Notes: generated by a model from the sequence alone, not told the origin. Numbered from the stretch's first letter, positions 53,512 to 62,857 are shown. The stretch: DNA of 64,000 nt from DATGKG01 sp963783145 (GCA_963783145.1 CAWAMM010000001.1:310001-374000), one strand, 5' to 3'. A program made the numbers and translations.

Positions 53512-54398
53512 GGAATCGCGACGCCTTCCTGCTCGCAGCTGTTCGCGATATCGGAGACGGTTGCGCGATGCATATCGCGTTGGTAGCGCAGATCGTCGAA
53601 TTCGGTGCCGCGATGCATCGTGCAGCGATCGTCCCACATCACGAGGTCGTGCAAACGCCATCGATGCGTATATACAAATTGGCGCTGCGTTGCGTGCGCG
53701 ATGAGCCCGTCGACCAGTGCGCGGCATTCGTCGTCGGACATGCCGAGCACGCGCCCGATATGCGACGCGATATACAGTGACTTACGGCCATTTTCGGGAA
53801 TCGTGCGCACCATCACCTGCGGCACTGGCGGCAACTCCTTGCGTTCCGATTCCGAGAAGTTGGTGAATCCGGTGCGCAGCCGCGAATACGCGAGCGCGTG
53901 TTCCGCCACAAGCCCTTCCAGCTTGCGCTTCATGTCATCCGGAAGCGCATCGTACGCGGCGCGCATATCGGCGAATTCGGTGTGGCCGCCGATCGGCGCG
54001 ATGCTGCGCGCATAGAGCAACGAAGCGCGCGCGGGCAGATACTTGAAGGAACTGTCGGTGTGCCACAGCCGGTTACCAAGATTCAGGCCGCGCACCTTGC
54101 TGCTCTCGCCCCAGATTTGACCGCGATGCGTCAGGTTCGAAATGTCGACCAGATCCGGCCGCAGCCGCAATTTCGCATCCGGCCGGTACGCGCCAATTGA
54201 CGGCTCAATCGGTCCGATATTTTTCGCAAACGCGACGTGCTGTTCCTCGCTGAGATTCTGATCGGGAAAAATCAGCACTGCGTACTGCCAGAAGGCCTGC
54301 TTGATCGCCGCGACGTCCTCGGCATCGAGAGGTTGCGCGAGATCGACGCCAATCTCGGCGGCGAAATTCTCGGTGATGGGATAAATACTGATCGCCAT
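53508..54398 (-). CDS. TauD/TfdA-family dioxygenase
   Basis: 296 residues. The iron triad is visible: His113 and Asp115 in LWHTDSSF and His262 in TMHRGTEF, with Arg278 in MHRATV for 2-oxoglutarate. The Fe(II)/2-oxoglutarate enzymes of this family hydroxylate taurine, phenoxyacetates and many carboxylates or sulfonates. It is the last gene of a tight leftward operon (gaps of 10-15 bases), and it would open or trim the substrate of that operon (inferred). Confidence 0.9.
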   Translation of the reverse strand: MAISIYPITENFAAEIGVDLAQPLDAEDVAAIKQAFWQYAVLIFPDQNLSEEQHVAFAKNIGPIEPSIGAYRPDAKLRLRPDLVDISNLTHRGQIWGESSKVRGLNLGNRLWHTDSSFKYLPARASLLYARSIAPIGGHTEFADMRAAYDALPDDMKRKLEGLVAEHALAYSRLRTGFTNFSESERKELPPVPQVMVRTIPENGRKSLYIASHIGRVLGMSDDECRALVDGLIAHATQRQFVYTHRWRLHDLVMWDDRCTMHRGTEFDDLRYQRDMHRATVSDIANSCEQEGVAIP

Positions 54399-54410
54399 GA
54401 TGGTGCGCCT

Positions 54411-55256
54411 CTACCGCGACTTGATTTCGCGCAACACCGGCAAGATGTACTCACGGAAATGCGCCGGGTCTTCACTCATCGGGAAATGTCCGAGCCCTTT
54501 CATCGTCGTATATTTCGCACCCTTGATGCGCCTGGCGAGTTGTTCCGACATCTCGGGCGTGGTCGCCCAGTCATACTCGCCGGTGAGCAGATAGAGCGGG
54601 GTGCGCGTCACATCGATTTTCTCGGCGGTCTCCGTCAGGTCGTGATCGATGGAGTAATAATAGAGATCGCCTTTGAAGGTCGGCGGCGCGCCCTGGCTGT
54701 AACCCCACGCCGTTTCGCGGCGAAATTTCTCCGGGCTGGTCGGCGACATGAGGCCGTACATCGCGCTCGCCTTGTATTCGTTGCTAACTCGCGGATGCGA
54801 CCACTGATCATCGAATCCGCCGGGCGTGACGATGCCGGCTTCGAGTCCGATGATCGCGCGGAACTCGTCCGCATGATGCATCGCGAGATCGGTCGCGAGA
54901 TGGCCGCCGATCGAGCTCCCCATGTAAACGGGGCGGTCGAGCCCAAGTTCGCGCGCGAGAGTGGTGACGAACTTCAGCAGAAAATCTTTGGTGAGTTTGT
55001 ATTCGCTGCGCCACCATTCGATTCCGGTCGGCGGCACTGATTTGGCGTGGTAGGGCAGGTCGTACGCGATCATGCGGAAGTCGCGCTGCAACTCCGCGTC
55101 TTCGAGCAGATGACGCCACTGCCGGCCGTCCGCGCCGGCGGTATGTTGCAGCAGCAGCGGAATTCCGCGCCCCGCTTCTTCGAAGTAGACGCGGTACTCG
55201 ATGCCGTCAATGCTTATATAGATGTAGCGGCCGATTGCGGTGTCGAAACGTGGCAT
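54411..55256 (-). CDS. Alpha/beta hydrolase
   Basis: 281 residues. The nucleophile elbow is GSSIGG (Ser115), with LQHTAGADGRQW as oxyanion loop and the catalytic His near the end in KGLGHFPMSEDP. The group resembles meta-cleavage product or ester hydrolases. It sits 15 bases from the SCP2-like gene and 12 bases from the dioxygenase gene, all on the same strand. A C-C or ester bond hydrolysis in the pathway is likely, the substrate unknown. Confidence 0.88.
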   Translation of the reverse strand: MPRFDTAIGRYIYISIDGIEYRVYFEEAGRGIPLLLQHTAGADGRQWRHLLEDAELQRDFRMIAYDLPYHAKSVPPTGIEWWRSEYKLTKDFLLKFVTTLARELGLDRPVYMGSSIGGHLATDLAMHHADEFRAIIGLEAGIVTPGGFDDQWSHPRVSNEYKASAMYGLMSPTSPEKFRRETAWGYSQGAPPTFKGDLYYYSIDHDLTETAEKIDVTRTPLYLLTGEYDWATTPEMSEQLARRIKGAKYTTMKGLGHFPMSEDPAHFREYILPVLREIKSR

Positions 55257-55271
55257 CGTTGAAATCCTCGC

Positions 55272-55637
55272 TCACGCAGCCGTGCGCATCAGTTCGAACA
55301 ATCTGCAGGTGGCGCGGTAGTACGGGTTGAAGCCGAGCAGGTCACCTTCGAGCTTGAACCCCTGGCGTGTCATCGCCGCCATCAAATCCTGGTAAAACGG
55401 TTTCGGAATCGGTTTCAGAAGCTCGCGCCAATCGCTCTCGGGCGCCGAGATCTTCACGTCCCATCGCGCCGCATCACTTTTGGAAAACTCGCTGATGCGG
55501 CCCTCGCGAATTCGCATCAGGTAAGGCTCGGCGCCAACTTCGAATCTTAGGTCGGCGTTCCACAGCCTCGCCGCTAACTTGAATTCGCCATCGGAGTTGG
55601 CGGCCGCAGTGATCGAGTTCGGGTCGAAAAGTGCCAT
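55272..55637 (-). CDS. SCP2-like small protein
   Basis: 121 residues. The order FKLAARLWNADLRFEVGAEPYLMRIREGRISEF, then ISAPESDWRELLKP and a hydrophobic C-terminus, matches the alpha/beta fold of sterol-carrier-like domains in bacteria that act on acyl or steroid substrates. It may bind a hydrophobic or CoA-linked intermediate of the neighbouring pathway. Second gene of the leftward operon. Assignment is by pattern only. Confidence 0.65.
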   Translation of the reverse strand: MALFDPNSITAAANSDGEFKLAARLWNADLRFEVGAEPYLMRIREGRISEFSKSDAARWDVKISAPESDWRELLKPIPKPFYQDLMAAMTRQGFKLEGDLLGFNPYYRATCRLFELMRTAA

Positions 55638-55647
55638 CGCGTGATCC

Positions 55648-57012
55648 TCAGGCGGTGCGAGTGAAGCGCATCAGTTCGCCCGCAGACTTGATGTTTTCCG
55701 CATCGAGCGCGGCTTGCGCGCATGTCTCCACGCCCTTGCGTCCGAGAATCGGCGACCCGAGCGCGACAAACTTGCGCATCAGGTTGTCGCGCTGCAGCGC
55801 AAGATCGCTCGCAGGCTTTCCGGAATCTGATTCGGCCTGGAAGGCGTGTCCGTTCGATTTGACCTGCACCATCGCCTGCGTCTGACGAGTTTTTCCCGCC
55901 GCGACGACCTTTACCCGATCGCGCAACGCAACGACCGCGGGCGCCGTGACCCTCTCATCGCTAAACGTCGCGAGGTCGCTGGTGTCCTCGCCCAGTAGCG
56001 CCATCGCGGTGGTCGCGCGCAAGCTGAACTTTCCTTCGAGCCCGGTCTTCGGCTCCTGGATATTGCAGATACTGAACAACGACGGATGGACGCGCACCTC
56101 AACTTCATCGATCGCGTTCGGATCGAAGCGATGCTCGCCGCGAATAAGTTGCGCGGCGTTGATCGGCGCATGGGTCAGGTAGCATGAGGCGTGGTACTTG
56201 AAGAGATTGTCGCGAATTAGGAATTTTCCCGCGAGGCCATCGAGCACTTCCTCGCTTGGCTTCGCGCCCGCATGCGTCGCGAAAAATCCTTGCTCGGTTT
56301 CGAGGATCTCCGGATTGGAAGTAAAGCCACCGCGCGCGGCGATCGCGCTGAAGAGCCCGTTCGAAGCGGCCCGTCCCGCGTGCAGCGGCTTCGCCATGGT
56401 GCCGAATCCCGACTTGAGTCCCGCCGCCTGGGTTCCCGCCAGTCCGAGTGCGCGCAGCCATCCGTCCTCGTCGAGATCGAGCAAGTGCGCGCATGCGGCC
56501 GCCGCACCGAAAGTTCCGAGCGTGCCGGTGGAATGAAAACCGATTACATAATGCTGCGCGCCGATTATCGCGCCGAGCCGGCATTCCGCCTCGACGCCGA
56601 CGACGATCGCTTCCAACACGTCGCGCCCGCTCGCGCCCGTGGTTTCCGCGAGTGCGAGAATCGCGGGAATAATCGGCGCCGAGGGATGCCCGCCCATCGC
56701 CATGTGCGTATCGTCGAAATCGAGCGCGTGGCCGGCCGCGCCGTTGACCAGCGCTGCGGTCAGCCGCGACGCGCGTTCCGCCCGCCCGATGAGACTCGCT
56801 TCCGCTGAGCCTTCGCTCTTGACGACCTCGTTGACGAGAATTTCGGTGAGCGACTCGCGCGAACCCGCGATCGCGACGCCGAAAAAATCCAACAAGCCGT
56901 GGCGCGCGACTTCGCGCGCATCGTCGGGAGTTTCCTCCCATCGGATGCCACGAACCGTGCGAACCAGGGCACGCGTGATACCGATATTCTCAGTCGCTTG
57001 CGAGGTGCTCAT
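55648..57012 (-). CDS. MmgE/PrpD family lyase
   Basis: 454 residues, the usual length. Family motifs: GHALDFDDTHMAMGGHPSAP (active-site Asp and His), FGTMAKPLHAGRAA (Lys) and KYHASCYLTHAP (His). The family includes 2-methylcitrate dehydratase, iminodisuccinate epimerase and cis-aconitate decarboxylase (itaconate-forming). These residues are shared across the family, so they do not settle which activity is present. First gene of the leftward operon, 62 bases from the divergent MaoC gene. Confidence 0.9.
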   Translation of the reverse strand: MSTSQATENIGITRALVRTVRGIRWEETPDDAREVARHGLLDFFGVAIAGSRESLTEILVNEVVKSEGSAEASLIGRAERASRLTAALVNGAAGHALDFDDTHMAMGGHPSAPIIPAILALAETTGASGRDVLEAIVVGVEAECRLGAIIGAQHYVIGFHSTGTLGTFGAAAACAHLLDLDEDGWLRALGLAGTQAAGLKSGFGTMAKPLHAGRAASNGLFSAIAARGGFTSNPEILETEQGFFATHAGAKPSEEVLDGLAGKFLIRDNLFKYHASCYLTHAPINAAQLIRGEHRFDPNAIDEVEVRVHPSLFSICNIQEPKTGLEGKFSLRATTAMALLGEDTSDLATFSDERVTAPAVVALRDRVKVVAAGKTRQTQAMVQVKSNGHAFQAESDSGKPASDLALQRDNLMRKFVALGSPILGRKGVETCAQAALDAENIKSAGELMRFTRTA

Positions 57013-57074
57013 GCCGCTTAACCTCGATCCGCAACATAGACGAATCGCTGAAACCTTTGCTAGGAGCTTGAGGC

Positions 57075-57572
57075 ATGGCCGACCAACCGGATTTCAGTCA
57101 ATTCAAGTTGATGCTGAAAGGCCACTCCTTCGAGGATTTCAAGGAGGGGCAGGTCTTCGAGCATCATTGGGGACGCACCATCAACGCGGGCGACAATTCG
57201 CTCTTCACCACCGCGACCCTCGCGCACAATCCGCTCTACTTCAACGCCGAGTATGCGCGCGCGCACGGCCATCCCGATGTAGTCGTCAATCCGTTGCTCA
57301 TTGCGTGTACGGTCGTGGGCATTTCGGTCGAGGATCTGAGCGAAGCGGGCGGCCCGTTTCTCGGCATCAACGACATGGAATTCGTGCGGCCCGTATATCC
57401 CGGCGACACGCTGACCGCGCGCAGCACGGTGGTGTCGACGCGGGAATCCGCCAGCCGCGGCAACTTCGGAATCGTCACCTGGCGCACCGAGGCGCGCAAT
57501 CAACGCGACGAAATCGTCATCACCTATCAACGCACCAACCTGGTCGCGAAGAAAAGAGGAGCACCACTGTGA
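57075..57572 (+). CDS. MaoC-family hydratase (first)
   Basis: 165 residues of a hot-dog-fold dehydratase. FKEGQVFEHHWGRTINAGDNSLFTTATLAHNPLYFN carries the hydratase loop in which NP is kept. Later come FLGINDMEFVRPVYPGDTL and the C-terminal ITYQRTN. It is of the mesaconyl/itaconyl-CoA hydratase-like branch by overall pattern, and acts on a 2,3-enoyl-CoA. The acyl-CoA dehydrogenase gene overlaps its stop by GTGA. Confidence 0.88.
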   Translation: MADQPDFSQFKLMLKGHSFEDFKEGQVFEHHWGRTINAGDNSLFTTATLAHNPLYFNAEYARAHGHPDVVVNPLLIACTVVGISVEDLSEAGGPFLGINDMEFVRPVYPGDTLTARSTVVSTRESASRGNFGIVTWRTEARNQRDEIVITYQRTNLVAKKRGAPL

Positions 57573-58744
57573 GTTACATGACCGACGAGCGCCGGATGAT
57601 TCAGCAATCGGCGCGCGAGTTTGCGATGAACGAGGTGCTGCCGCTCGCCAACAAGCTCGATCCCGAGCAGGGCGACATCCCGATGGACTTGCGCGACAAG
57701 CTCGCGCAGATGGGCTACTTCGGCATCGTGATTCCGGAGGAGTACGGCGGCCTCGGCATGGGCGCGTTCGAGTATGTGTTGATTACCGAGGAGCTGGCGC
57801 GTGCGTGGATGAGCGTCGCGAGTATCATCGCGCGCGGCAACGGCCTGGGCGGCGGCTTCACCGCCGAGCAGCGCAAGGAGTATCTGCCGAAGATGGCGCG
57901 TGGCGAATTCCTCGGCGCCGCGGCGTTATCGGAGCCCGACGCGGGTTCTGACCTCGCGAACGTATCGTGCAAGGCGACCCGCGACGGCGATGGATGGATC
58001 CTCAATGGCACCAAGACCTGGTGCACGTTTGCCGACGGCGCTGATTTCATTTCGGTGCTCGCGCGCACGAAGCAGCCCTCGGATCCGCGCCGGCGTCATG
58101 AGGGCATCAGCCAATTCCTGGTACTGAAGGAGCGTGGCAAATTCCCGGCTGGCCTCACCGGCTCGCCGATTCGCAAAATCGGCTACTTCGGATGGAAGAC
58201 CTGGGAGCTGCACTTCGACAATCTGCGCCTGCCTGCCGACGCGATGTTGGGACGCGAGCGCGAAGGCGGCGGCGAGGGCAAGGCATTCCAGGCGACCGTC
58301 AGCGGCCTCGAAACAGCCCGGGTCCATACCGCGGCTCGTGCCATCGGCCTCGCACGTGGCGGTCTGGAAGACTCAGTCAACTATGCGCAACGTCGCGTCG
58401 CCTTCGGTCATCCGATCGGTGATTTCCAGGCGATTCGGTTCAAAATTGCGGAAATGGCGACCGAGATCGAGGCGGCGCGACAGTTGACGTACTTTGTCGC
58501 TGATGAAATAGATTCGCACCGCCGATGTGACAAGGAAGCCTCGATGGCGAAGCTGTTTGCCTCCGAAATGGCCGAGCACGTCACCAGCCAGGCGCTGCAA
58601 ATCCACGGCGGCTACGGCTATACCAAGGATTTCCCGCTCGAGCGCTATTGGCGCGATGCGCGGCTGACCAAGATTTTCGAGGGTACCTCGGAAATCCAGA
58701 TGCGGATCATCTCCGACCGCCTGTTGCCGAGGCCTAAACAATGA
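57569..58744 (+). CDS. Acyl-CoA dehydrogenase
   Basis: 391 residues from a GTG overlapping the MaoC stop (GAGGAG seven bases upstream); ATG at 57578 is the alternative. All three ACAD regions are present: N-terminal helices, AALSEPDAGSDLANV in the middle, and LQIHGGYGYTKDFPLERYWRDARLTKIFEGTSEIQMRII, in which the Glu is the catalytic base. An FAD enzyme introducing the 2,3-double bond. A much longer frame starting at 56639 is spurious. The following gene overlaps by ATGA. Confidence 0.92.
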   Translation: MSYMTDERRMIQQSAREFAMNEVLPLANKLDPEQGDIPMDLRDKLAQMGYFGIVIPEEYGGLGMGAFEYVLITEELARAWMSVASIIARGNGLGGGFTAEQRKEYLPKMARGEFLGAAALSEPDAGSDLANVSCKATRDGDGWILNGTKTWCTFADGADFISVLARTKQPSDPRRRHEGISQFLVLKERGKFPAGLTGSPIRKIGYFGWKTWELHFDNLRLPADAMLGREREGGGEGKAFQATVSGLETARVHTAARAIGLARGGLEDSVNYAQRRVAFGHPIGDFQAIRFKIAEMATEIEAARQLTYFVADEIDSHRRCDKEASMAKLFASEMAEHVTSQALQIHGGYGYTKDFPLERYWRDARLTKIFEGTSEIQMRIISDRLLPRPKQ

Positions 58745-59226
58745 CCATCAGTGTAGCAAAACTAACTGGCACAAACAACTACTTCGAGGATTTCGAGGTT
58801 GGCGCGAAGATGCGTCATGCGCGCGGCTCGACCATCGGCGAAATCGAAAACCAGATGCTCACCAAGCTGGTCCTCAACACCGCCGACGGCCACTACAACG
58901 AGCATCGCATGCGCGGCACCAACTTTGGACAGCGTCTCGTGTTCGGCCTCGTCACCGGTTCCGTATGTATCGGGCTGGCGACGCAAGACACCGCGGAAAA
59001 CGCCCTCGCCGAGCTGAGCATGACCGGCATCCGCTTCACCGCGCCGGTTTTTCATGGCGACACGCTCTACGCCTATACCGAGGTGCTTGAGAAGCGCGAC
59101 GCCGATCGCGCCGATGCCGGCATCGTGCGCTTCAAGCATTGGGGCACCAAGCAGGACGGCACCGTGGTGTTCGAGGGCGAGCGCACGGTGCTCATCAAAC
59201 GGCGCAGTCATTGGGGGAATCGCTAG
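58741..59226 (+). CDS. MaoC-family hydratase (second)
   Basis: 161 residues. FEDFEVGAKMRHARGSTIGEIENQMLTKLVLNTADGHYNEH and GIRFTAPVFHGDTLYAYTEVLEKR match the hot-dog hydratases of the mesaconyl/itaconyl-CoA hydratase-like branch. Two MaoC genes flanking the dehydrogenase may be separate enzymes or subunits of a heteromer. Its start overlaps the dehydrogenase stop. Confidence 0.88.
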   Translation: MTISVAKLTGTNNYFEDFEVGAKMRHARGSTIGEIENQMLTKLVLNTADGHYNEHRMRGTNFGQRLVFGLVTGSVCIGLATQDTAENALAELSMTGIRFTAPVFHGDTLYAYTEVLEKRDADRADAGIVRFKHWGTKQDGTVVFEGERTVLIKRRSHWGNR

Positions 59227-60417
59227 ATGACGACGCGCACCGGCCCGCTCTCCGATGTTCGCGTGCTCGATCTGACGCAGGCGCTCGCGGGTCCGTACTG
59301 CACGATGCTGCTGGCCGATCTCGGCGCCGACGTCATCAAGATCGAGCCGCCCGCCGGCGACATGAGCCGTCCGATGGGGCCGCCGCCAGCCGATCGTGAG
59401 GGCTGCGACTATGGCGGTTACTTCGCGAGCGTCAACCGCAACAAGCGCAGCATCGTGCTCGACATCAAGACTGCCAGTGGCCGCGATGCGTTCCTCAAAT
59501 TGGTCAAGACTGCCGACGTGGTGGTCGAGAACGCGAAGACCGGGGTGATGGATCGCATGGGCGTCGGCTACGAAGTTTTGCGCGAGCGCAATCCGAAGTT
59601 GGTCTACGCCGCGGTTCGAGGCTTCGGCGATCCTCGCACCGGACGCAGCCCCTACTCGGAGTGGCCTGCGTTCGATGTCGTCGCGCAGAGCATGGGCGGG
59701 ATCGTTGCGGTGACCGGCCCAGTCGGCAGCCAGGGTTTTAAGGTTGGCGTCGGGGTGGGCGATATTTATCCGGGCACCCTCGCGGCTCTCGGGGTGGTGT
59801 CGGCCGTTCACGCCGCGCGTCGCGACGGCGTCGGTCAATTCCTCGATGTTGCGATGTACGATGCGATTCTCGCGCTGTGCGAGACCATCGTTTACACCTA
59901 CTCGCGCGGGGGATTAGTGCGCGATCCTGCGGGCAACGGAACGCCGGTGCTGTGCCCGTTCGACATTTTTGCGACCCGCGACGGCGCCGTTGCGATCGCG
60001 TCTCCGGGCGAAAACCACTGGGGAATTTTGTGCGATGCGATGGGGCATCCTGAGCTCGCCAGTGACGATCGATGCCGCAGCAATCCGCGACGCGTGGCCA
60101 ATTCCGCATTCGTGCGCGGTGTCGTTTCCGATTGGACCGGTTCGCACACCACGCGCGAAGTGGTTGCGGCGCTTGGCGGAAAAGTACCGGTCGGGCCGGT
60201 GAATACCGCCCGGGACATTTTCGATGATCCGCATCCGAAAGCGCGCGAGATGTTGGTTGAAGTTGCGCAGCCGGGTAACAATCCACCGCTGGTCATCGCG
60301 GGATGTCCGATTAAGATGACTGTCACCTCGCCGGGAATTTACGCGCGGCCGCCGCTGCTCGGTGAGCATACCGCGCAAGTTTTGGCGGAAGCCGGCATCA
60401 GCATTTCAAAGGAGTGA
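59227..60417 (+). CDS. Class III CoA-transferase (CaiB/Frc family)
   Basis: 396 residues. The family hallmark RVLDLTQALAGPYCTMLLADLGADVIKIEPP, VVVENAKTGVMDRMGVGYE, and the catalytic Asp179 in VGDIYPGTLAAL. It moves CoA from one acid to another, forming an acyl-enzyme anhydride on the Asp. In this cluster the acceptor may be a C5 dicarboxylate such as itaconate or mesaconate (inferred). It starts 0 bases after the previous stop. Confidence 0.93.
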   Translation: MTTRTGPLSDVRVLDLTQALAGPYCTMLLADLGADVIKIEPPAGDMSRPMGPPPADREGCDYGGYFASVNRNKRSIVLDIKTASGRDAFLKLVKTADVVVENAKTGVMDRMGVGYEVLRERNPKLVYAAVRGFGDPRTGRSPYSEWPAFDVVAQSMGGIVAVTGPVGSQGFKVGVGVGDIYPGTLAALGVVSAVHAARRDGVGQFLDVAMYDAILALCETIVYTYSRGGLVRDPAGNGTPVLCPFDIFATRDGAVAIASPGENHWGILCDAMGHPELASDDRCRSNPRRVANSAFVRGVVSDWTGSHTTREVVAALGGKVPVGPVNTARDIFDDPHPKAREMLVEVAQPGNNPPLVIAGCPIKMTVTSPGIYARPPLLGEHTAQVLAEAGISISKE

Positions 60418-60420
60418 TTC

Positions 60421-61329
60421 ATGGCGCTTCGACTCAGACGTTCAGAGCTTTCGGTTCCCGCATCCAGCATTAAGATGATGGAGAAGGCGATCGCGAGCGA
60501 TGCGGATTTGGTTTTTCTCGACCTCGAAGATGCGGTCGCACCCGCGCAGAAAGAGGCCTCGCGGAAAAATGCGATCGAGGCCCTGCGAATCGGCAACTGG
60601 GGCAAGAAGGTCCGCGCGATTCGCGTGAACGGTGCCGATACGCATTGGGCACATGACGATGTGATCGAAATGGTCGAAGGCGCGGGGGAGTTTCTCGATG
60701 TCATCATCGTGCCGAAACCCAAGGCGCCGCGCGACATCTGGTTTTTCGATACGCTGCTCACCCAGCTTGAAACGAAACTTCACCTCAAGAAAAAAATCGG
60801 CCTCGAGGCGCTGATCGAGGAGAGCGCGGCACTCGCGAATGTCGAGGCGATCGCGGCGTGCTGCCCGCGTCTGGAAGCGCTCATCCTCGGGTTCGGCGAT
60901 CTCTCGGCGAGTCAGGGCATGCGCTTCGGCGTCGCAAGCGATCCGGCGAATCGATATCCGGGCGACGTCTGGCATCATGCGCGCGGCCGCATGATCACCG
61001 CGTGCCGCGCCAACGGCATCGATGCGATCGACGGGCCGTTCGGCAACTTCAAGGATCCCGAAGGCTACCGTCGCGACGCGACCTGGGCGGCGACGATGGG
61101 CGCGGTCGGTAAGTGGGCAATTCATCCGAGTCAGATCGAACTTGCCAACGACGTGTTCGCGCCGACGCACCATGAAATCGAAAACGCGCGCAAAATGTCC
61201 GAGGCCTATCAGGCGGCGACGCGCGACGGCGTCGGTGCGGCGGGCGCGGGTGGAATGCTGGTCGATGCGGTCGCGGTGCGAATCTTTGAGGGCGTGCTGG
61301 AACGCGCGCGCCTGACTGGGCGCGCATAA
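60421..61329 (+). CDS. CitE-like beta-hydroxyacyl-CoA lyase (HpcH/HpaI family)
   Basis: 302 residues. The TIM-barrel signature is ADLVFLDLEDAVAPAQKE (metal-binding acids), IIVPKPKAP and EALILGFGDLSASQG. Stand-alone CitE-like proteins cleave malyl-, methylmalyl- or citramalyl-CoA, and this is the expected last step after a MaoC hydratase. GGAG lies 7 bases before the ATG. A citrate lyase beta subunit is unlikely because citD and citF are absent. Confidence 0.9.
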   Translation: MALRLRRSELSVPASSIKMMEKAIASDADLVFLDLEDAVAPAQKEASRKNAIEALRIGNWGKKVRAIRVNGADTHWAHDDVIEMVEGAGEFLDVIIVPKPKAPRDIWFFDTLLTQLETKLHLKKKIGLEALIEESAALANVEAIAACCPRLEALILGFGDLSASQGMRFGVASDPANRYPGDVWHHARGRMITACRANGIDAIDGPFGNFKDPEGYRRDATWAATMGAVGKWAIHPSQIELANDVFAPTHHEIENARKMSEAYQAATRDGVGAAGAGGMLVDAVAVRIFEGVLERARLTGRA

Positions 61330-61369
61330 CGCTTTCGCCAACGGCGCGATTCGGTTACATGCTCTCCTG

Positions 61370-62857
61370 ATGCAGTGCGACGTTCTGATCGTTGGTGCGG
61401 GCAATGCCGCGATGTGTGCGGCGCTCGCCGCGCGCGAAAACGGCGCCGAGGTGATCGTGCTGGAACGCGCCTCGCTCGCGGAGCGAGGCGGCAACTCGGC
61501 GTTCACCGCGGGCGCGATTCGGGTTGCATACAACACGCTCGCCGATTTGCTCGAACTGCTGCCCGATCTTTCCGACGAAGAAAAGGCCAACACCGATTTC
61601 GGGACCTACTCTGAAGATCAGTTTTTCGAGGACATGGGCCGCGTGACCCAGTATCATACCGATCCCGACATGGTGGAGCTGCTGGTGCGGCGCAGCCACG
61701 CGACGCTCAAGTGGCTGCGCGGCAAGGGGATCCGCTTCGTTCCGATTTACGGACGCCAGGCGTTCAAGGTCGAAGGCAAATTCAAATTCTGGGGCGGGTT
61801 GACGATCGAGGCGTGGGGTGGCGGGCCCGGTTTGATCGAGGCGCTGCACACGATCGCCGGGCGCGAAGGCGCGAAGATCATTTACCAGGCGCGCGCGCTT
61901 TCGCTCATCCGCGATGACGACGGTGTGCATGGCGCGAGGGTTCGAATCGATGGCCGCACAACCGAGATTCGCGCGAAGTCAGTCGTCCTCGCGAGCGGCG
62001 GCTTCGAGGCTAATGCGGAATGGCGCACCCGCTATCTCGGACCGAACTGGGATCTCGCCAAGGTGCGCGGCACCCGCTTCAATACCGGCGACGGAATTCG
62101 CATGGCGCTCGAAGCGGGCGCGCTGCCCTACGGCAACTGGTCCGGCTGTCACGCGGTCGGATGGGATCGTAACGCGCCGGAATTCGGCGACCTCGCGGTC
62201 GGCGACGGTTTTCAGAAGCACAGCTATCCCTTCGGCATCATGCTCAACGCGCGCGGGCAGCGCTTTGTCGATGAAGGGGCGGATTTTCGAAATTACACCT
62301 ACGCGAAGTATGGGCGGGTGATCCTCGAACAGCCCGGGCAGTTCGCATGGCAGATTTTCGACGACAAGGTGAAGCATCTGCTGCGCGACGAATATCGCAT
62401 CAAGCAGGTGACGAAGGTCAGCGCCAATACCCTCGAAGATCTGGTGAGCAAGCTCGACGATGTCGACGCGGCCGCCGCGCTGGCCGAGCTCCGGCGCTAC
62501 AACGAGGCGGTAAATACGTCTGCGCCGTTCAACCCCAACATCAAGGATGGTCGCAATACGAAGGGTCTCGCGATTCCGAAGAGCAACTGGTCGAACATCA
62601 TCGATGCGCCGCCGTTCCTCGCCTTCGCGGTCACGACCGGAATCACATTCACCTTCGGTGGATTGCGCATCACGCGCGAAGCGCAGGTGATCGATAGCGA
62701 CGGCAAACCGATGCCGGGTCTGTATGCCGCCGGCGAGCTGGTGGGAGGCCTCTTTTATTTCAACTATCCGGGGGGCACGGGACTGATGTCCGGCGCGGTG
62801 TTCGGCAAAATCGCTGGCACCTCCGCGGCGAATGCCTTAAAGACCCTTTCTAATTGA
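61370..62857 (+). CDS. TcuA-like FAD-dependent tricarballylate dehydrogenase
   Basis: 495 residues. N-terminal FAD fold VLIVGAGNAAMCAALAARENGAEVIVLER, then GGNSAFTAGAIR, a helical capping domain, and the C-terminal GLYAAGELVGGLFYFNYPGGTGLMSGAVFG. This gives fumarate reductase/succinate dehydrogenase-type flavoproteins, and the wording (GGNS, YNTLADL, GGLTIEAWGGG) is that of TcuA, which oxidises tricarballylate to cis-aconitate. TcuB and the transporter TcuC are not in view, so 3-ketosteroid-dehydrogenase-like activity is also possible. Its end overlaps the convergent PRISE gene by 8 bases. Confidence 0.82.
   Translation: MQCDVLIVGAGNAAMCAALAARENGAEVIVLERASLAERGGNSAFTAGAIRVAYNTLADLLELLPDLSDEEKANTDFGTYSEDQFFEDMGRVTQYHTDPDMVELLVRRSHATLKWLRGKGIRFVPIYGRQAFKVEGKFKFWGGLTIEAWGGGPGLIEALHTIAGREGAKIIYQARALSLIRDDDGVHGARVRIDGRTTEIRAKSVVLASGGFEANAEWRTRYLGPNWDLAKVRGTRFNTGDGIRMALEAGALPYGNWSGCHAVGWDRNAPEFGDLAVGDGFQKHSYPFGIMLNARGQRFVDEGADFRNYTYAKYGRVILEQPGQFAWQIFDDKVKHLLRDEYRIKQVTKVSANTLEDLVSKLDDVDAAAALAELRRYNEAVNTSAPFNPNIKDGRNTKGLAIPKSNWSNIIDAPPFLAFAVTTGITFTFGGLRITREAQVIDSDGKPMPGLYAAGELVGGLFYFNYPGGTGLMSGAVFGKIAGTSAANALKTLSN

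Noticed and set aside
56639..57568. N-terminal extension of the acyl-CoA dehydrogenase frame
   Set aside because: It runs over the MmgE/PrpD and MaoC genes and is Arg/Ser-rich non-protein-like sequence; GTG 57569 with GAGGAG is the real start.
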